A DNA stretch of 64,000 bases, taken from NCBI RefSeq assembly GCF_900095175.1, contig NZ_LT606946.1, forward strand, positions 1,705,417 through 1,769,416, in the 5' to 3' direction. Positions 33,140 through 43,148 of this stretch are shown here, one piece after another (positions within the stretch are counted from its first letter, which is position 1; every line of letters starts with the position of its first letter). This DNA comes from Polynucleobacter necessarius. Its GTDB lineage: Bacteria; Pseudomonadota; Gammaproteobacteria; Burkholderiales; Burkholderiaceae. The position numbers and the translations under genes were made by a program. The notes beneath the pieces were generated by a model, which searched no databases, had not been told where the DNA came from, and worked only from the letters and a program-made list of their open reading frames with translations.

Positions 33140-35047
33140 ATGGTTTCTTTTAAAAAACCAAATCTCGATTCGTTTCAAGAGCGCATTCATATTGCGACCT
33201 TGTTTGTTACTTTTTGCTTCCTATTGCTCATTACGCGATTGGTTTGGTTGCAACTAGTCAGTCACGGTAAATACGCCTTATTAGCAGAGAACAATCGCAT
33301 TGCTCTGGTTCCGGCCCCAGCTAATCGCGGCCTTCTCATAGACCGCAACGGAATCGTGATTGGCAGAAACTATTCGGCATTGACCCTGGACATCAATGCC
33401 GAAGAAGTCAAAGGCAATGTTGATGATCTGATCGACAAACTCTCCCAAATTGTCTTCATTTCTCCTCGAGACCGCCGAAATTTCAAGCGCTCCCTGGAAG
33501 ATTCTCGAAAAATGGGCACTTTTCCGCTTAGATCGATGCTCACCGAGGCCGAAACAGCTCGATTTATGGCTAATCGCTACCGATTTCCTGGGGTAGAGAT
33601 CCGTGCCCGAAGCTTCCGCGAGTATCCCTATAACGAGTTAGCCTCCCATTTAATCGGCTATATCGGGCGAGTTTCTCAAAAAGATAAGGAGAAAATGCAG
33701 GCGGAAATTGAGAATTCGAAAGTAGATGATCCGGATGCTTTGCAGACTTCTTTTTTGCCAGGCATTCAATACGTTGGAAAAATTGGCCTGGAGCAAAGCT
33801 ATGAATCAGTTCTTCGCGGAGTGCCAGGATATGACCAAGTAGAAATTACTGCGGGTGGTAAACCGGTACGCACACTCTCTAGCTTGCCTTCAGTGCCCGG
33901 AAAAAATGTAGTGCTGTCAGTCGACATCAAACTGCAGTACTTAGTGGAGCAGCTCTACGGCAATTTCCGTGGCGCATTTGTTGCGATTGAACCCGAGACT
34001 GGCGACATCCTGGCCTTTGTATCGAAGCCCAACTTCAATCCCAATGACTTTGTTGAAGGTATTGATTCTGTGACATGGAAGGAGCTGAATGACTCTCCAC
34101 AAAAGCCACTCTACAACCGCCCATTAAAAGGAATTTATCCGCCGGGATCTACATATAAACCATTTATGGCGCTCGCAGCTTTAGAAACTAAAAAGCGCAC
34201 ACCATCACAGTCGATCTCTGACCCGGGTTATTTTGAATTTGGCAACCATACTTTTAGAGATGATAAAAAAGGTGGGCACGGTATCGTAGATATGCAAAAG
34301 TCTATTGTTGAATCTTGCGATACCTACTATTACCTATTAGCACGCGATATGGGTGTCAACATGATGCATGACTTTATGAAGCCACTTGGCTTTGGTCAAA
34401 TTACTGGCATCGACTTACAGGGCGAATCCAAAGGCGTGCTTCCATCCACTAAATGGAAGAAAAAAACTTTTAAAAAACCTGAGCAACAAAAATGGTACGA
34501 AGGCGAAACCATTTCTCTGGGCATTGGGCAGGGCTATAACGCATTCACAATTTTGCAGCTAGCGCACGCCATGGCAAACCTCGCTAACAATGGCATTGTG
34601 ATGAAGCCGCACTTAGTCAAAGCAATTGAGGATCCATTTACAAGACATCGCACGCTCACAACCCCAAAAGAAAGTTATCGCATTGATCTGGTTCCCGAGA
34701 ATATTGAAGTTATTAAGAAGGCCATGGTTGAGGTGAATAATTCCGGTACATCTGCTTCGGTTTTTAAAGGTACAGGCTATCAAGCTGGAGGAAAAACTGG
34801 AACGGCGCAAGTATTTAGCTTGGACTCAAAAGAGTATCACCACGGATCTACTGCAGAATTCTTACGAGATCATGCTTTGTTCGTAGCTTTTGCACCCGCA
34901 GATAAACCTACGATTGTGATTGCAATGGTTGTTGAGAACGCTGGATTTGGAGCGCAGTATGCCGCACCGATTGCACGTAAAGCGCTTGATTTTTATCTTG
35001 AAGGTAAATGGCCCAAGGAGATTCCTGAATGGAAAAGAGCGCCATAG
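33140..35047 (+). CDS. mrdA: Penicillin-binding protein 2 (MrdA), elongation transpeptidase
   Basis: Cross-links new peptidoglycan in the elongasome. The 635-residue class B protein has a short cytoplasmic start, one membrane segment (about residues 18-40), the dimerisation/pedestal region, and a transpeptidase domain with the active serine in GSTYKPF, SCDTYYY as the SxD motif, and GGKTGTAQV as the KTG motif. It overlaps rodA by 19 bp, the standard pairing with its glycosyltransferase. Confidence 0.96.
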   Translation: MVSFKKPNLDSFQERIHIATLFVTFCFLLLITRLVWLQLVSHGKYALLAENNRIALVPAPANRGLLIDRNGIVIGRNYSALTLDINAEEVKGNVDDLIDKLSQIVFISPRDRRNFKRSLEDSRKMGTFPLRSMLTEAETARFMANRYRFPGVEIRARSFREYPYNELASHLIGYIGRVSQKDKEKMQAEIENSKVDDPDALQTSFLPGIQYVGKIGLEQSYESVLRGVPGYDQVEITAGGKPVRTLSSLPSVPGKNVVLSVDIKLQYLVEQLYGNFRGAFVAIEPETGDILAFVSKPNFNPNDFVEGIDSVTWKELNDSPQKPLYNRPLKGIYPPGSTYKPFMALAALETKKRTPSQSISDPGYFEFGNHTFRDDKKGGHGIVDMQKSIVESCDTYYYLLARDMGVNMMHDFMKPLGFGQITGIDLQGESKGVLPSTKWKKKTFKKPEQQKWYEGETISLGIGQGYNAFTILQLAHAMANLANNGIVMKPHLVKAIEDPFTRHRTLTTPKESYRIDLVPENIEVIKKAMVEVNNSGTSASVFKGTGYQAGGKTGTAQVFSLDSKEYHHGSTAEFLRDHALFVAFAPADKPTIVIAMVVENAGFGAQYAAPIARKALDFYLEGKWPKEIPEWKRAP

Positions 35048-36180
35048 GTAAAGCAAAAAAAATATTTCTCAGTATTTTTAGTGGGCTTGATCGCCAGCTA
35101 GGCCATATTTTACTTGGCTTGGCAGGAATTGGATTTATTATATTTTTATCTGCAAGTCAAAACACGCCCGTGCGCTTTGGGGATGAGCTTCGTAACCTTG
35201 CCATTTCATTTGCTGTCATGTGGGTCGTTTCCCGCATTCCACCAAAATGGTTGGAAATGGCTGCAGTTTGGATTTATGGGATTGGAGTTGCACTACTAAT
35301 CGCTGTCGCGGCATTTGGATTAATTAAAAAGGGTGCGAGGCGCTGGCTCAACATTGGTTTTGTGATTCAACCTTCAGAGCTTATGAAAATTGCAATGCCG
35401 CTCATGTTGGCTTGGTATTTTCAAAAGCGAGAGGGCATACAAAAATCTTGGGACTATGGCGTGGCCGCCATCATTCTTGGCATTCCAGTACTGCTGATTG
35501 CACGACAACCAGACTTAGGCACTTCATTATTAGTTTTTGCTGCAGGCATGTATGTCATTATTCTTGCGGGATTGCCTTGGAAGTGGATCTTGCCATTCAT
35601 AGGCATTGGCGCCCTCGGAATTATTCTGATTATTATTTTTGGCAGCACTATTTGCGCTCAAGATGTTGTATGGCCATTTGTACACACCTATCAAAAGTAT
35701 CGAGTGTGCACCTTGCTTGATCCAAGCAGTGATCCACTTGGAAAAGGCTTCCATACAATTCAATCCATGATCGCAATCGGCTCTGGTGGATTTTTTGGCA
35801 AAGGCTGGTTTCAGGGTACGCAAGCTCACCTTGAATTTATTCCAGAAAAACATACCGACTTTATATTTGCTGTGTACTCTGAAGAATTCGGTCTGCTAGG
35901 CAATTTAGTCTTGATAACACTTTTCTTTGCCTTGGTTAAAAGGGGTCTAGCCATCTCCGCCAGCGCGCCCAATTTATTTACACGACTACTAGGCGCATCA
36001 GTCACGATGATTTTCTTTACTTACGCCTTTGTCAATATCGGCATGGTCAGTGGCTTACTACCAGTTGTAGGCGTTCCATTGCCTTTTATTAGCTACGGGG
36101 GTACTGCTTTAGTAACACTGGGATTTGGTGCCGGCATTTTGATGAGTATTCATCGCCATCGAAGATTGGTACAAAGCTAA
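35029..36180 (+). CDS. rodA: RodA, SEDS-family peptidoglycan glycosyltransferase
   Basis: Polymerises glycan strands during elongation together with PBP2. The 383-residue membrane protein has about ten segments, KKGARRWLNIGFVIQPSEL near residue 100, and the signature PVVGVPLPFISYGGTALV near the C-terminus. It is the last gene of the mreB operon; a bidirectional terminator follows at 36231-36256. Confidence 0.95.
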   Translation: MEKSAIGKAKKIFLSIFSGLDRQLGHILLGLAGIGFIIFLSASQNTPVRFGDELRNLAISFAVMWVVSRIPPKWLEMAAVWIYGIGVALLIAVAAFGLIKKGARRWLNIGFVIQPSELMKIAMPLMLAWYFQKREGIQKSWDYGVAAIILGIPVLLIARQPDLGTSLLVFAAGMYVIILAGLPWKWILPFIGIGALGIILIIIFGSTICAQDVVWPFVHTYQKYRVCTLLDPSSDPLGKGFHTIQSMIAIGSGGFFGKGWFQGTQAHLEFIPEKHTDFIFAVYSEEFGLLGNLVLITLFFALVKRGLAISASAPNLFTRLLGASVTMIFFTYAFVNIGMVSGLLPVVGVPLPFISYGGTALVTLGFGAGILMSIHRHRRLVQS

Positions 36181-36230
36181 CTACTTAGATTCAATACTCA
36201 CACCAAAGCATTGCCTTTTCTCTAGAAACA

Positions 36231-36256
36231 AAAAAGCCCGGCATGCCGGGCTTTTT
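36231..36256. terminator. Bidirectional terminator between rodA and hupB
   Basis: A perfect palindrome GCCCGGCATGCCGGGC (36236-36251) is flanked by five A on the left and five T on the right. It can end transcription from both converging genes. Confidence 0.92.
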
Positions 36257-36273
36257 CATCAACAAGGTCAGAA

Positions 36274-36558
36274 TTACTTCTTACGCTTGTTAACTGAATC
36301 TTTAAATACTTTACCAGCAGAAAACTTAACAGTTTTAGCAGCAGCAATTTTGAGTGGCTCGCCAGTTTTTGGGTTACGACCCATACGTGCAGCGCGTTTA
36401 CCAGAAGCAAAAGTACCGAAACCGATCAGTTGTACTGAGTCGCCTTTAGTAACAGCTTTAATGATTTGCTCAATAGCAGAATTCAATGCAAATTCAGCTT
36501 TGGCTTTTGAGATCTCAGCGTCGTCAGCAATCGCTGCGATTAGCTCTGCTTTGTTCAA
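36274..36558 (-). CDS. hupB: Nucleoid protein HU
   Basis: A small basic DNA-bending protein that shapes the nucleoid. The 94-residue protein starts [20 protein letters not shown] and has the DNA-binding arm region [12 protein letters not shown]. The C-terminus KRKK is basic. It is monocistronic, with its own leader and a GGAGC ribosome site, and ends at the strong terminator shared with rodA. Confidence 0.95.
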   Translation of the reverse strand: MNKAELIAAIADDAEISKAKAEFALNSAIEQIIKAVTKGDSVQLIGFGTFASGKRAARMGRNPKTGEPLKIAAAKTVKFSAGKVFKDSVNKRKK

Positions 36559-36669
36559 GTGAAGCTCCTTATAGATATTGATATCAGCGCACCTTGCGCT
36601 TACATGATTTTAACCACAAAAAATTATAAAAATAAAGCTGCGTCACAGCAATTTTTTTATTACTGCTTT

Positions 36670-37035
36670 TTACTCTTCTAGAACTGTCACGTTGGACACA
36701 AAATACTCGGCGTCACCAAAGCAAGTGGTTGGCAATCCAATGTGCTGATCGTACTTAAGTGCAACTTTTTTGCCCAAATTGGCATTAATTTTTTGCGCTA
36801 CAGCATCTTCGCGTACCGTAAAGAGGAATTTTTCTGACATAGTTCCCGGCATGGAAACCATCGCCAGTTCGCCCTCCCAAGTTTTGCAAATATAGCCCCG
36901 ATTGGAAAATTTCTGAACATAACCAGCGCGCTCACCATTGCCATAGCTCCAATTCAGCATAATCCAGGTATAAGCTGCTAAACCCGCGAGGCCTATTAAT
37001 ACAGGGCTTAAAAGCCATTTTGCGAATCCGTTCAT
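36670..37035 (-). CDS. Conserved hypothetical single-span membrane protein
   Basis: A 121-residue protein with one N-terminal membrane segment (LLSPVLIGLAGLAAYTWIML) followed by a soluble part with YSNRGY-like FSNRGYICKTWEGELA. I have a general impression of similar small proteins in Burkholderiales but can assign no function. The soluble part is probably periplasmic. It is transcribed towards hupB and followed by an A/T-rich stretch with a short GCTG/CAGC hairpin that may end transcription. Confidence 0.7.
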   Translation of the reverse strand: MNGFAKWLLSPVLIGLAGLAAYTWIMLNWSYGNGERAGYVQKFSNRGYICKTWEGELAMVSMPGTMSEKFLFTVREDAVAQKINANLGKKVALKYDQHIGLPTTCFGDAEYFVSNVTVLEE

Positions 37036-37198
37036 ACAGCTTTCCTTAATAAATCATCTTTGCAGCCCTAATTAGGTGCATTTACCACGGCCTCTTTTGA
37101 CCATAGCTAACATTTGAGCATATTCATTACAAAAATAGGGGTGAAATGGCGCTCCATCCAAATTAAAATACTAGTATTAACGCTAATTGGTAAACCTC

Positions 37199-38103
37199 AT
37201 GGAATTTCGTCATCTTGTCTTTTTGATCTTTGTTGTCTCAGCTGTTTATGTTTATTTCAGAGGCAAGGTGCGATTCGGCTTAGTGCGCTCGTTAACAGAC
37301 TATCAAGTACTTTTGGCGCCAATTAATAGCCTGCTCTACTAATTTTCAAAAACCAAGGCTGGGGCATTTATTCCGGTTGCCGACTTTCCTGAAATTAAGC
37401 CACTTCAAGATAACTGGCAAATCATTCGTGATGAAGCCCTTGCTTTAAATGCAGATGGCGCCATTGCAGCCGCTACCGGATATAACGATATTGGATTTAA
37501 TTCCTTCTTTCGGACGGGCTGGAAACGCTTTCACCTCTATTGGTATGGCAAGGAAATGCCATCTGCACAGCTTAATTGCCCGAAAACTGTCGCCCTACTG
37601 AAATCTATACCCTCAATCAAGGCAGCCATGTTTGCCTCGCTACCCCCCCAGGAGCAACACTGGTTCGCCACAGAGGCCCTTATGCAGGCTCGCTACGCTA
37701 TCACATTGGCCTTGTCACTCCAAACGATCCGAAGTGCTTTATCGACGTGGATGGGAAGCGTTATTTCTGGAAAGATGGCGAACCGGTGATGTTTGACGAA
37801 ACCTACATCCACTATGCAGCCAATGAAACCGATCACCAACGCATTGTCTTGTTTTGTGATGTTGAGCGGCCAGTTCACACTAAATTGGTGCAATTGCTCA
37901 ATCGCTGGTTCGGGCGCTATGTGATGAGTTCCGCCTCCTCACAAAACGTTGAGGGGGAGCAGGTTGGATTTGTAAATATTCTCTTTAAGTATTTTTATCA
38001 CCTCAGGGCCCAGGCAAAAAAACTGAAAGCAAAGCATCGCAGCGTTTATTACGTCGGAAAATGGGTGCTGATATTAGGGATTCTGTGGGCGATATTTTGG
38101 TAA
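37199..38103 (+). pseudogene. LpxO-like aspartyl/asparaginyl beta-hydroxylase, stop codon plus frameshift
   Basis: The intact protein would be an Fe(II)/2-oxoglutarate enzyme of the family that hydroxylates lipid A acyl chains (LpxO) or Asp/Asn residues. It starts MEFRHLVFLIFVVSAVY, then meets TAA at 37340-37342 in SLLY-stop-FSKTKAG. Homology continues in frame to AAMFASLPP, where a run of seven C (37643-37649) shifts the frame. The iron-site region RHRGPYAGSLRYHIGL then follows in the next frame to 38103. Two independent lesions make it non-functional as read. One extra C would explain the second. Confidence 0.85.
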
Positions 38104-38106
38104 GCC

Positions 38107-38403
38107 TTAAGGACTTAGTACTTCAATAATTTGCTCTGGGGTGATTGAGCCCCAGATTTCTACCCTCTTAATTCGGCTACTTTGCCCCGATAAGAGTTGA
38201 ATTTGCTTTTGCGGCACCCTTAAGCGCTTGGAAAGCCAAGACAACAGCATCTCATTTGCCCTGTTTTCAAGCGCAGGAGCCTGCAGAGATATCTTGAGAC
38301 AACCATCATGAAGACCAACTACCTTGGTCAGCTTTGCGCCTGGCTGATAATGCAAATTCAGGACAATGCCAGTAGGGGTTTGTTTTAACCAAATGGGCAT
38401 CAT
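38107..38403 (-). CDS. DUF167 family protein (YggU type)
   Basis: A 98-residue protein of the small DUF167 family, function unknown. The conserved pattern PGAKLTKVVGLHDGCLKI near residue 20 and APALENRANEMLLSWLSK near residue 45 identify it. It is divergent from the carbonic anhydrase gene and lies tail to tail with the broken hydroxylase gene, 3 bp apart. Confidence 0.85.
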   Translation of the reverse strand: MMPIWLKQTPTGIVLNLHYQPGAKLTKVVGLHDGCLKISLQAPALENRANEMLLSWLSKRLRVPQKQIQLLSGQSSRIKRVEIWGSITPEQIIEVLSP

Positions 38404-38425
38404 AAGAATACTTTAAACTCAAATC

Positions 38426-39091
38426 ATGATTATGAAGAACTCCAACGCCTTAGACCAGCTATTTGCTAATAATCGCGAGTGGGCGGAAGCCATGATCGCC
38501 ATGGATGCCGATTTCTTTAAGCGCCTAGTTTCTCAGCAGGCGCCAGAATATCTTTGGATTGGCTGCTCAGATAGCCGCGTTCCTGCCAACGAAATCGTGA
38601 ATCTTCTTCCAGGGGAATTATTCGTTCATCGAAATGTTGCGAACGTAGTGGTGCATACCGATCTCAATTGCTTGTCTGTAATTCAATTTGCAATTGATCT
38701 TTTAAAGGTCAAACATATATTGGTTGTTGGTCATTACGGCTGCTCTGGTGTACACACCGCAATGACAGATAGGCGTGTAGGCTTAGCTGACAATTGGTTA
38801 CGCCATGTCAAAGATGTACATCAAAAACATGAGAGCTATCTTGGTGAAGCAATCCCAACCCCTAAACGTCAAGACCGCCTATGTGAACTAAATGTGATCG
38901 AGCAAGTTGTGAATGTCTGCGAAACAACCATTGTTCAAGATGCATGGTCCAGAGGACAAGATCTCACGGTGCATGGCTGGGCTTATCGCCTTGAGACCGG
39001 CCTAGTAAATGATTTAGGAATGTCTATTAGCTCCGATGAGGAAATGCATACGCGTTATGCCACATCCCTGTCTCGTTACGATGCTAAATAA
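38426..39091 (+). CDS. can: Beta-class carbonic anhydrase, cytoplasmic
   Basis: Interconverts CO2 and bicarbonate, supplying bicarbonate for carboxylases. The 221-residue protein has no signal peptide. Zinc ligands are visible in WIGCSDSRVPA and VVGHYGCSGVH, with the Asp-Arg pair in CSDSR. A second in-frame ATG lies two codons downstream. A separate exported beta-type enzyme is encoded at 59805. Identification is secure. Confidence 0.94.
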   Translation: MIMKNSNALDQLFANNREWAEAMIAMDADFFKRLVSQQAPEYLWIGCSDSRVPANEIVNLLPGELFVHRNVANVVVHTDLNCLSVIQFAIDLLKVKHILVVGHYGCSGVHTAMTDRRVGLADNWLRHVKDVHQKHESYLGEAIPTPKRQDRLCELNVIEQVVNVCETTIVQDAWSRGQDLTVHGWAYRLETGLVNDLGMSISSDEEMHTRYATSLSRYDAK

Positions 39092-39099
39092 ATTAAGTT

Positions 39100-39987
39100 T
39101 TGTTTAAAAACTTTTCAACCTACTCTGGGGTAGTGTTCCTCAGATTTTTGGTATCGCTTCCTTGCAAGACCCTAGTCTCGGTTGGCTATGGCTTAGGCTA
39201 CCTAGCAGCGTATATTCCCAATGCTCGCAATCGTGTAGTTCAGAAAAATTTAGAACTTTGCTTCCCTGAGCTCAGCACCCAAGAGATCGATCAACTTCGC
39301 AAACAACATTGGCGACTACTTGGACGCAGCCTAGTAGAGAAGAGCGTCATATGACTCGGCAGCAAAAAACAGTTTGCCGATATGATTGAAGTTCGATCAG
39401 AGGTTGATCTAAATGATCGTCAACCGCGCATCCTAGTCAATATGCATTTCATTGGCATTGAAGGCGGCATTATTTTGAGTGCTCTTGCTGACGATAAAGA
39501 CTGGCCTCGCACCTCTGGATTTTTCCAGAGAATGAAAGGTCCCTTCTTCAATAAGAAAATTATTGAGTGGCGCAATCGCTTTGGTGGAAACTCGATTGAT
39601 CGTCAAGGCAATACTATTGAGCTGATCCGAAAAATCCGCAAGGGTAGCTTCATCATCATTGAACCCGATATTGACTTAGGCCTGAAAGACTCTACTTTTG
39701 CCCCCTTCTTTAATATTCAAACCAATACCATTACTGCTGTATCGCGCCTCGCCAAAATCACGGGGGCACAGGTCTGCATGATGATTACGACCCTCAAAAA
39801 TAATGGGGCCGGATATGTTTGCTCTATCAGCAAACCATTGGAGAATTTTCCAACCGAGAATCCAGAAGCAGACACCGCACGTTTAAACCAAATTTTTGAA
39901 CAAGAAATTAAACTCAGGCCTGCCGAATACTATTGGGTCCATAAGCGATTTAAAAATAGGCCTTTCAACGAAGCCAGCCCCTATTAG
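39100..39987 (+). pseudogene. LpxL-family lipid A acyltransferase, interrupted by TGA
   Basis: A paralogue of the acyltransferase at 15940. It starts at a TTG (MFKNFSTYSG) and reads to LLGRSLVEKSVI, where TGA at 39352-39354 stands in the place of a tryptophan that the intact paralogue has ([10 protein letters not shown] versus SVI-stop-LGSKKQ). The rest is open and well conserved, with the H-x4-E motif in NMHFIGIEGG and [14 protein letters not shown] single G-to-A change explains it. Translation restarting after the stop would give an enzyme without the N-terminal membrane anchor. Confidence 0.88.
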
Positions 39988-40054
39988 CAACCTATTCAGC
40001 ATCCATCTACTCAGAACCTAGTCTTTATTAAAGTAATTGCCCGATAATGTAGCC

Positions 40055-40792
40055 ATGGAAGAAAAAATTCGTGTCTCCAAGCTACTCTCCGAGCTAGGCC
40101 TATGCTCTCGTCGTGAGGCCGACTCTTATATTGAGCAGGGCCTGGTAACCGTAGATGGTGAAATAGTCAATGAACTAGGCTCTCGAGCTTTTCGTCATCA
40201 GAAAATTGAACTGCAATCTGGAGCTAAAGCACAGCAAGTATCCCGCATTACCGTCATTCTCAATAAGCCAGTAGGCTTCATCTCCCACTACGATGATGAG
40301 CAAGAGTATCAACCGGCTGCCTCACTCATCACTCCAGATAATTACTTTGCCAGCCCGCTTGATAAGGGGCGTAACCCACGCTTTAATACTCGTGGCCTAG
40401 CGCCTGCTGGACGTCTTGATATCGACTCCACTGGCATGCTCGTTTTAACGCAAGATGGTCGCATTGCCAAACTTCTGATTGGTGAAAACAGTCCTATTGA
40501 GAAAGAGTATTTAGTTAGAGTTGAAGGCGCCCTCTCTTTTGAAGATTTAGATAGGCTAAAACATGGCCTGGAATTAGATGGGGTTGTATTAAAGCCAGCC
40601 CAAGTGAGCTGGCAGAATGAAGACCAGCTTCGATTTGTTCTACGAGAGGGTCGCAAGCGTCAAATTCGGCGCATGTGTGAGATGGTTGGCCTTCGAGTTT
40701 TAGGTCTGAAGCGTGTCCGCATGGGCAGAGTTTCTCTGGGCGCCCTGCCGCCTGGAAAATGGCGCTTTGTGAGGCCTGAAGAGCAATTCTAA
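40055..40792 (+). CDS. RsuA/RluB/RluF-family rRNA pseudouridine synthase
   Basis: Isomerises a uridine in rRNA. It has an N-terminal S4 RNA-binding domain (RVSKLLSELGLCSRREAD) and a catalytic domain with the active Asp in GRLDIDSTGMLVLTQDG, then REGRKRQIRRMCEM. At 245 residues it matches the family. Among members it looks nearest to RluF, but the target base cannot be fixed by eye. I prefer the ATG at 40055 over an upstream TTG at 40037. Confidence 0.9.
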   Translation: MEEKIRVSKLLSELGLCSRREADSYIEQGLVTVDGEIVNELGSRAFRHQKIELQSGAKAQQVSRITVILNKPVGFISHYDDEQEYQPAASLITPDNYFASPLDKGRNPRFNTRGLAPAGRLDIDSTGMLVLTQDGRIAKLLIGENSPIEKEYLVRVEGALSFEDLDRLKHGLELDGVVLKPAQVSWQNEDQLRFVLREGRKRQIRRMCEMVGLRVLGLKRVRMGRVSLGALPPGKWRFVRPEEQF

Positions 40793-40842
40793 TAAGCCCT
40801 CCCGCTTATAATTCTGTCAATTAGATTAAGCGCAGAATTACC

Positions 40843-42486
40843 ATCGATACCATCACCTCCAGCACTCCCGGCGCAGAAGTTTTAAGACGTCGCAGCTTTG
40901 CCATCATCTCTCACCCAGATGCTGGCAAGACCACGCTTACTGAAAAACTCTTGTTATATGCGGGAGCCATTCAGGTTGCCGGTAGCGTCAAAGCCCGCAA
41001 AGCAAGTCGCCACGCAACCTCTGACTGGATGGAGATCGAGAAACAGCGTGGCATTTCTGTAGCCAGCTCAGTAATGCAAATGGAGTATCGCGATTGCATT
41101 ATTAATCTTTTAGACACACCTGGCCACCAGGACTTCTCGGAAGATACTTATCGCGTTTTAACTGCAGTTGATTCTGCCCTAATGGTGATTGATGCCGCGA
41201 ATGGTGTCGAATCACAAACGCTGCGTTTGCTTGAAGTTTGCCGTGCACGCAACACACCAATCGTCACCTTCATCAACAAGATGGATCGTGAAGTAGAGCC
41301 ACCCATGGAACTAATGGACGAGATTGAAACTGCACTAGGCATAGAAGTGGTTCCTTTTACCTGGCCAGTAGGGATGGGCAAATCATTTGCCGGTGTAATT
41401 GATATTGCCAACTCTCAAATGCGCATGTTCAAGGCAGGCGAAGATCGTGTAACCGAAAACTCTCATGCAATTGTTGGCATCAACGATCCAGCACTGAAGG
41501 AGCGCCTAGGCACCGATCTTGAAAACGCACTTGCTGAAGTGGATCTCATTAAAAATGCAATGCCTGCATTTGATCGCGAAGCTTTTTTAGCCGGTCGTCA
41601 ATCACCAATATTTTTTGGTTCTGCAATTAATAATTTTGGTGTGCGTGAAATTCTCAACACCTTAGTTGAGCTTGCGCCGTCACCGGGCTCACGCAAGGCC
41701 TTGCAACGCGAGGTGAGCCCCGCTGAAAATAAATTCTCTGCAGTGGTTTTCAAGATTCAAGCCAACATGGATCCAGCTCATCGAGATCGCGTTGCCTTCT
41801 TGCGCATCTGCTCAGGACATTTTCAACGCGGCATGAAGCTGAAGATTTGTCGCAATGGCAAAGAAGTGCGGACCAATAACGCCCTTTCCTTTCTGTCACA
41901 ACGCCGTGATATCTTAGATGAAGCCTTTCCTGGTGACCTTATTGGATTACCAAACCACGGCCTTCTCAGGCTGGGCGATACACTCACCGAAGGTGAGCAA
42001 TTGCAATTCACAGGTCTACCATTCTTTGCCCCTGAAATCTTCCGCATGGTCGAATCTGCCGATCCATTGCGCTCCAAACAACTACGCACAGGCTTAATGC
42101 AACTTGGTGAAGAGGGTGCGATTCAAGTATTCCGCCCAATGACTGGCGACACCATGTTACTTGGTGCTTTTGGGCAACTACAGTTTGAAGTCGTGAGCCA
42201 TCGCTTGCAAACTGAATACGGCGCAGAGGTGCGCTTGCTGCCTGCACGCTACAACTTAGCTCGCTGGGTCAGCTCAGATGATCCTGTAACACTTAAGAAA
42301 TTTATTCAAGAAAATATTCACCGCATGGCAGAAGATGTTGTGGGGGCTTCTGTATTTTTGGCCAGCCATAAATCCGAATTAGATGTAGCTCAACAGCGCT
42401 GGGAGTCGATTCAATTCCATGCACTAAGAGAGCATGCAGGTCTCATCTATCATCGGACCTTGCTGGCTAAGTCTAGCGCGGACTAG
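40843..42486 (+). CDS. prfC: Peptide chain release factor RF3, no canonical start codon
   Basis: A GTPase that recycles RF1 and RF2 from the ribosome. The G domain starts RRRSFAIISHPDAGKTTLTE, and DTPGHQDF and FINKMDRE follow. After the in-frame TAG at 40822 no ATG, GTG or TTG occurs until TTG at 40951, which lies beyond the P-loop and would remove it. The reading frame from about 40843 (ATC GAT ACC) gives 547 residues, close to the family length, so ATC at 40843 or ATT at 40837 may serve as start, or an ATG has mutated. The 3' end overlaps the next gene by 14 bp. Confidence 0.88.
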   Translation: MDTITSSTPGAEVLRRRSFAIISHPDAGKTTLTEKLLLYAGAIQVAGSVKARKASRHATSDWMEIEKQRGISVASSVMQMEYRDCIINLLDTPGHQDFSEDTYRVLTAVDSALMVIDAANGVESQTLRLLEVCRARNTPIVTFINKMDREVEPPMELMDEIETALGIEVVPFTWPVGMGKSFAGVIDIANSQMRMFKAGEDRVTENSHAIVGINDPALKERLGTDLENALAEVDLIKNAMPAFDREAFLAGRQSPIFFGSAINNFGVREILNTLVELAPSPGSRKALQREVSPAENKFSAVVFKIQANMDPAHRDRVAFLRICSGHFQRGMKLKICRNGKEVRTNNALSFLSQRRDILDEAFPGDLIGLPNHGLLRLGDTLTEGEQLQFTGLPFFAPEIFRMVESADPLRSKQLRTGLMQLGEEGAIQVFRPMTGDTMLLGAFGQLQFEVVSHRLQTEYGAEVRLLPARYNLARWVSSDDPVTLKKFIQENIHRMAEDVVGASVFLASHKSELDVAQQRWESIQFHALREHAGLIYHRTLLAKSSAD

Positions 42487-42733
42487 ATGTTGGCCAGTTA
42501 CAGTCAAATACTGCAACTAACTGAGTGTCACTCTTTCTAAACGAGGCAGTCTTGCCGTATTGAGCGCAATACGCATTGGCCTTTGGTGTTAGCGATGCAA
42601 TGGATTCACCATCACTAATGAGAAAGGTGACATGGTTTGAATCTGATGCATCCGTGTAAACCGCAGCACAGGCACTTAGGCTAAGCACGCTCAGCAACAA
42701 AAAATATTTAAGATAAGACATTCGAGTCCTCAT
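42473..42733 (-). CDS. Small hypothetical lipoprotein
   Basis: The N-terminal part MSYLKYFLLLSVLSLSACAA is a clear lipoprotein signal, with the lipobox LSAC, so the mature protein starts at that Cys. About 65 residues follow, with two further cysteines that may pair. No known domain is recognised. Starts at 42733 or 42721 are both possible; the longest frame begins at 42781. It overlaps the convergent prfC end by 14 bp. Confidence 0.7.
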   Translation of the reverse strand: MRTRMSYLKYFLLLSVLSLSACAAVYTDASDSNHVTFLISDGESIASLTPKANAYCAQYGKTASFRKSDTQLVAVFDCNWPTSSPR

Positions 42734-42907
42734 GTTCAATGAAGGTATTGGGGCTAATTTCAGGGTAGGTATATTCATCACAATCTAATCATAGCGCCTG
42801 GGCTGCTTAACTGTTATTCTGATTTGTGATCACTATTCCGCGCCCTACTTAGGGGGGTCTGCTGAGCAAGCTCAGAGGTTCATCATTCCAAGACTCAAGG
42901 AAAAAAT

Positions 42908-43114
42908 ATGGCTGTTGGCCAAAATCAAAGAAATAGAAAAAACGACCCTATGGTTAGCAAAACTGGCAAAGCCAAAATGGGTCCACTCACTACAACTCAA
43001 TTAAGCAAATTGCTTGACTCAAGCACCAAGCCTAAAGAGAAGGCAAAGATTCAGAGGGCTATCAATAAGCGACCTCCAGTCGCGGTACCAACCGTCGAAC
43101 CTGTTACAGCATAA
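42908..43114 (+). CDS. Small basic hypothetical protein
   Basis: A 68-residue protein rich in Lys, Arg and Gln at the N-terminus, with a Pro/Val-rich tail. It has a good ribosome site (AAGGA) nine bases before its ATG and its own terminator directly downstream, which supports a real, independently transcribed gene. No family is recognised. A short CTGAG/CTCAG hairpin lies in its leader near 42870. Confidence 0.65.
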   Translation: MAVGQNQRNRKNDPMVSKTGKAKMGPLTTTQLSKLLDSSTKPKEKAKIQRAINKRPPVAVPTVEPVTA

Positions 43115-43120
43115 ATACTA

Positions 43121-43146
43121 AGCCCCGAAATTACCGGGGCTTTTTC
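43121..43146 (+). terminator. Rho-independent terminator after the small basic gene
   Basis: AGCCCCG (43121-43127) pairs with CGGGGCT (43135-43141) around a seven-base loop, followed by a T run. Confidence 0.9.
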
Positions 43147-43148
43147 TT

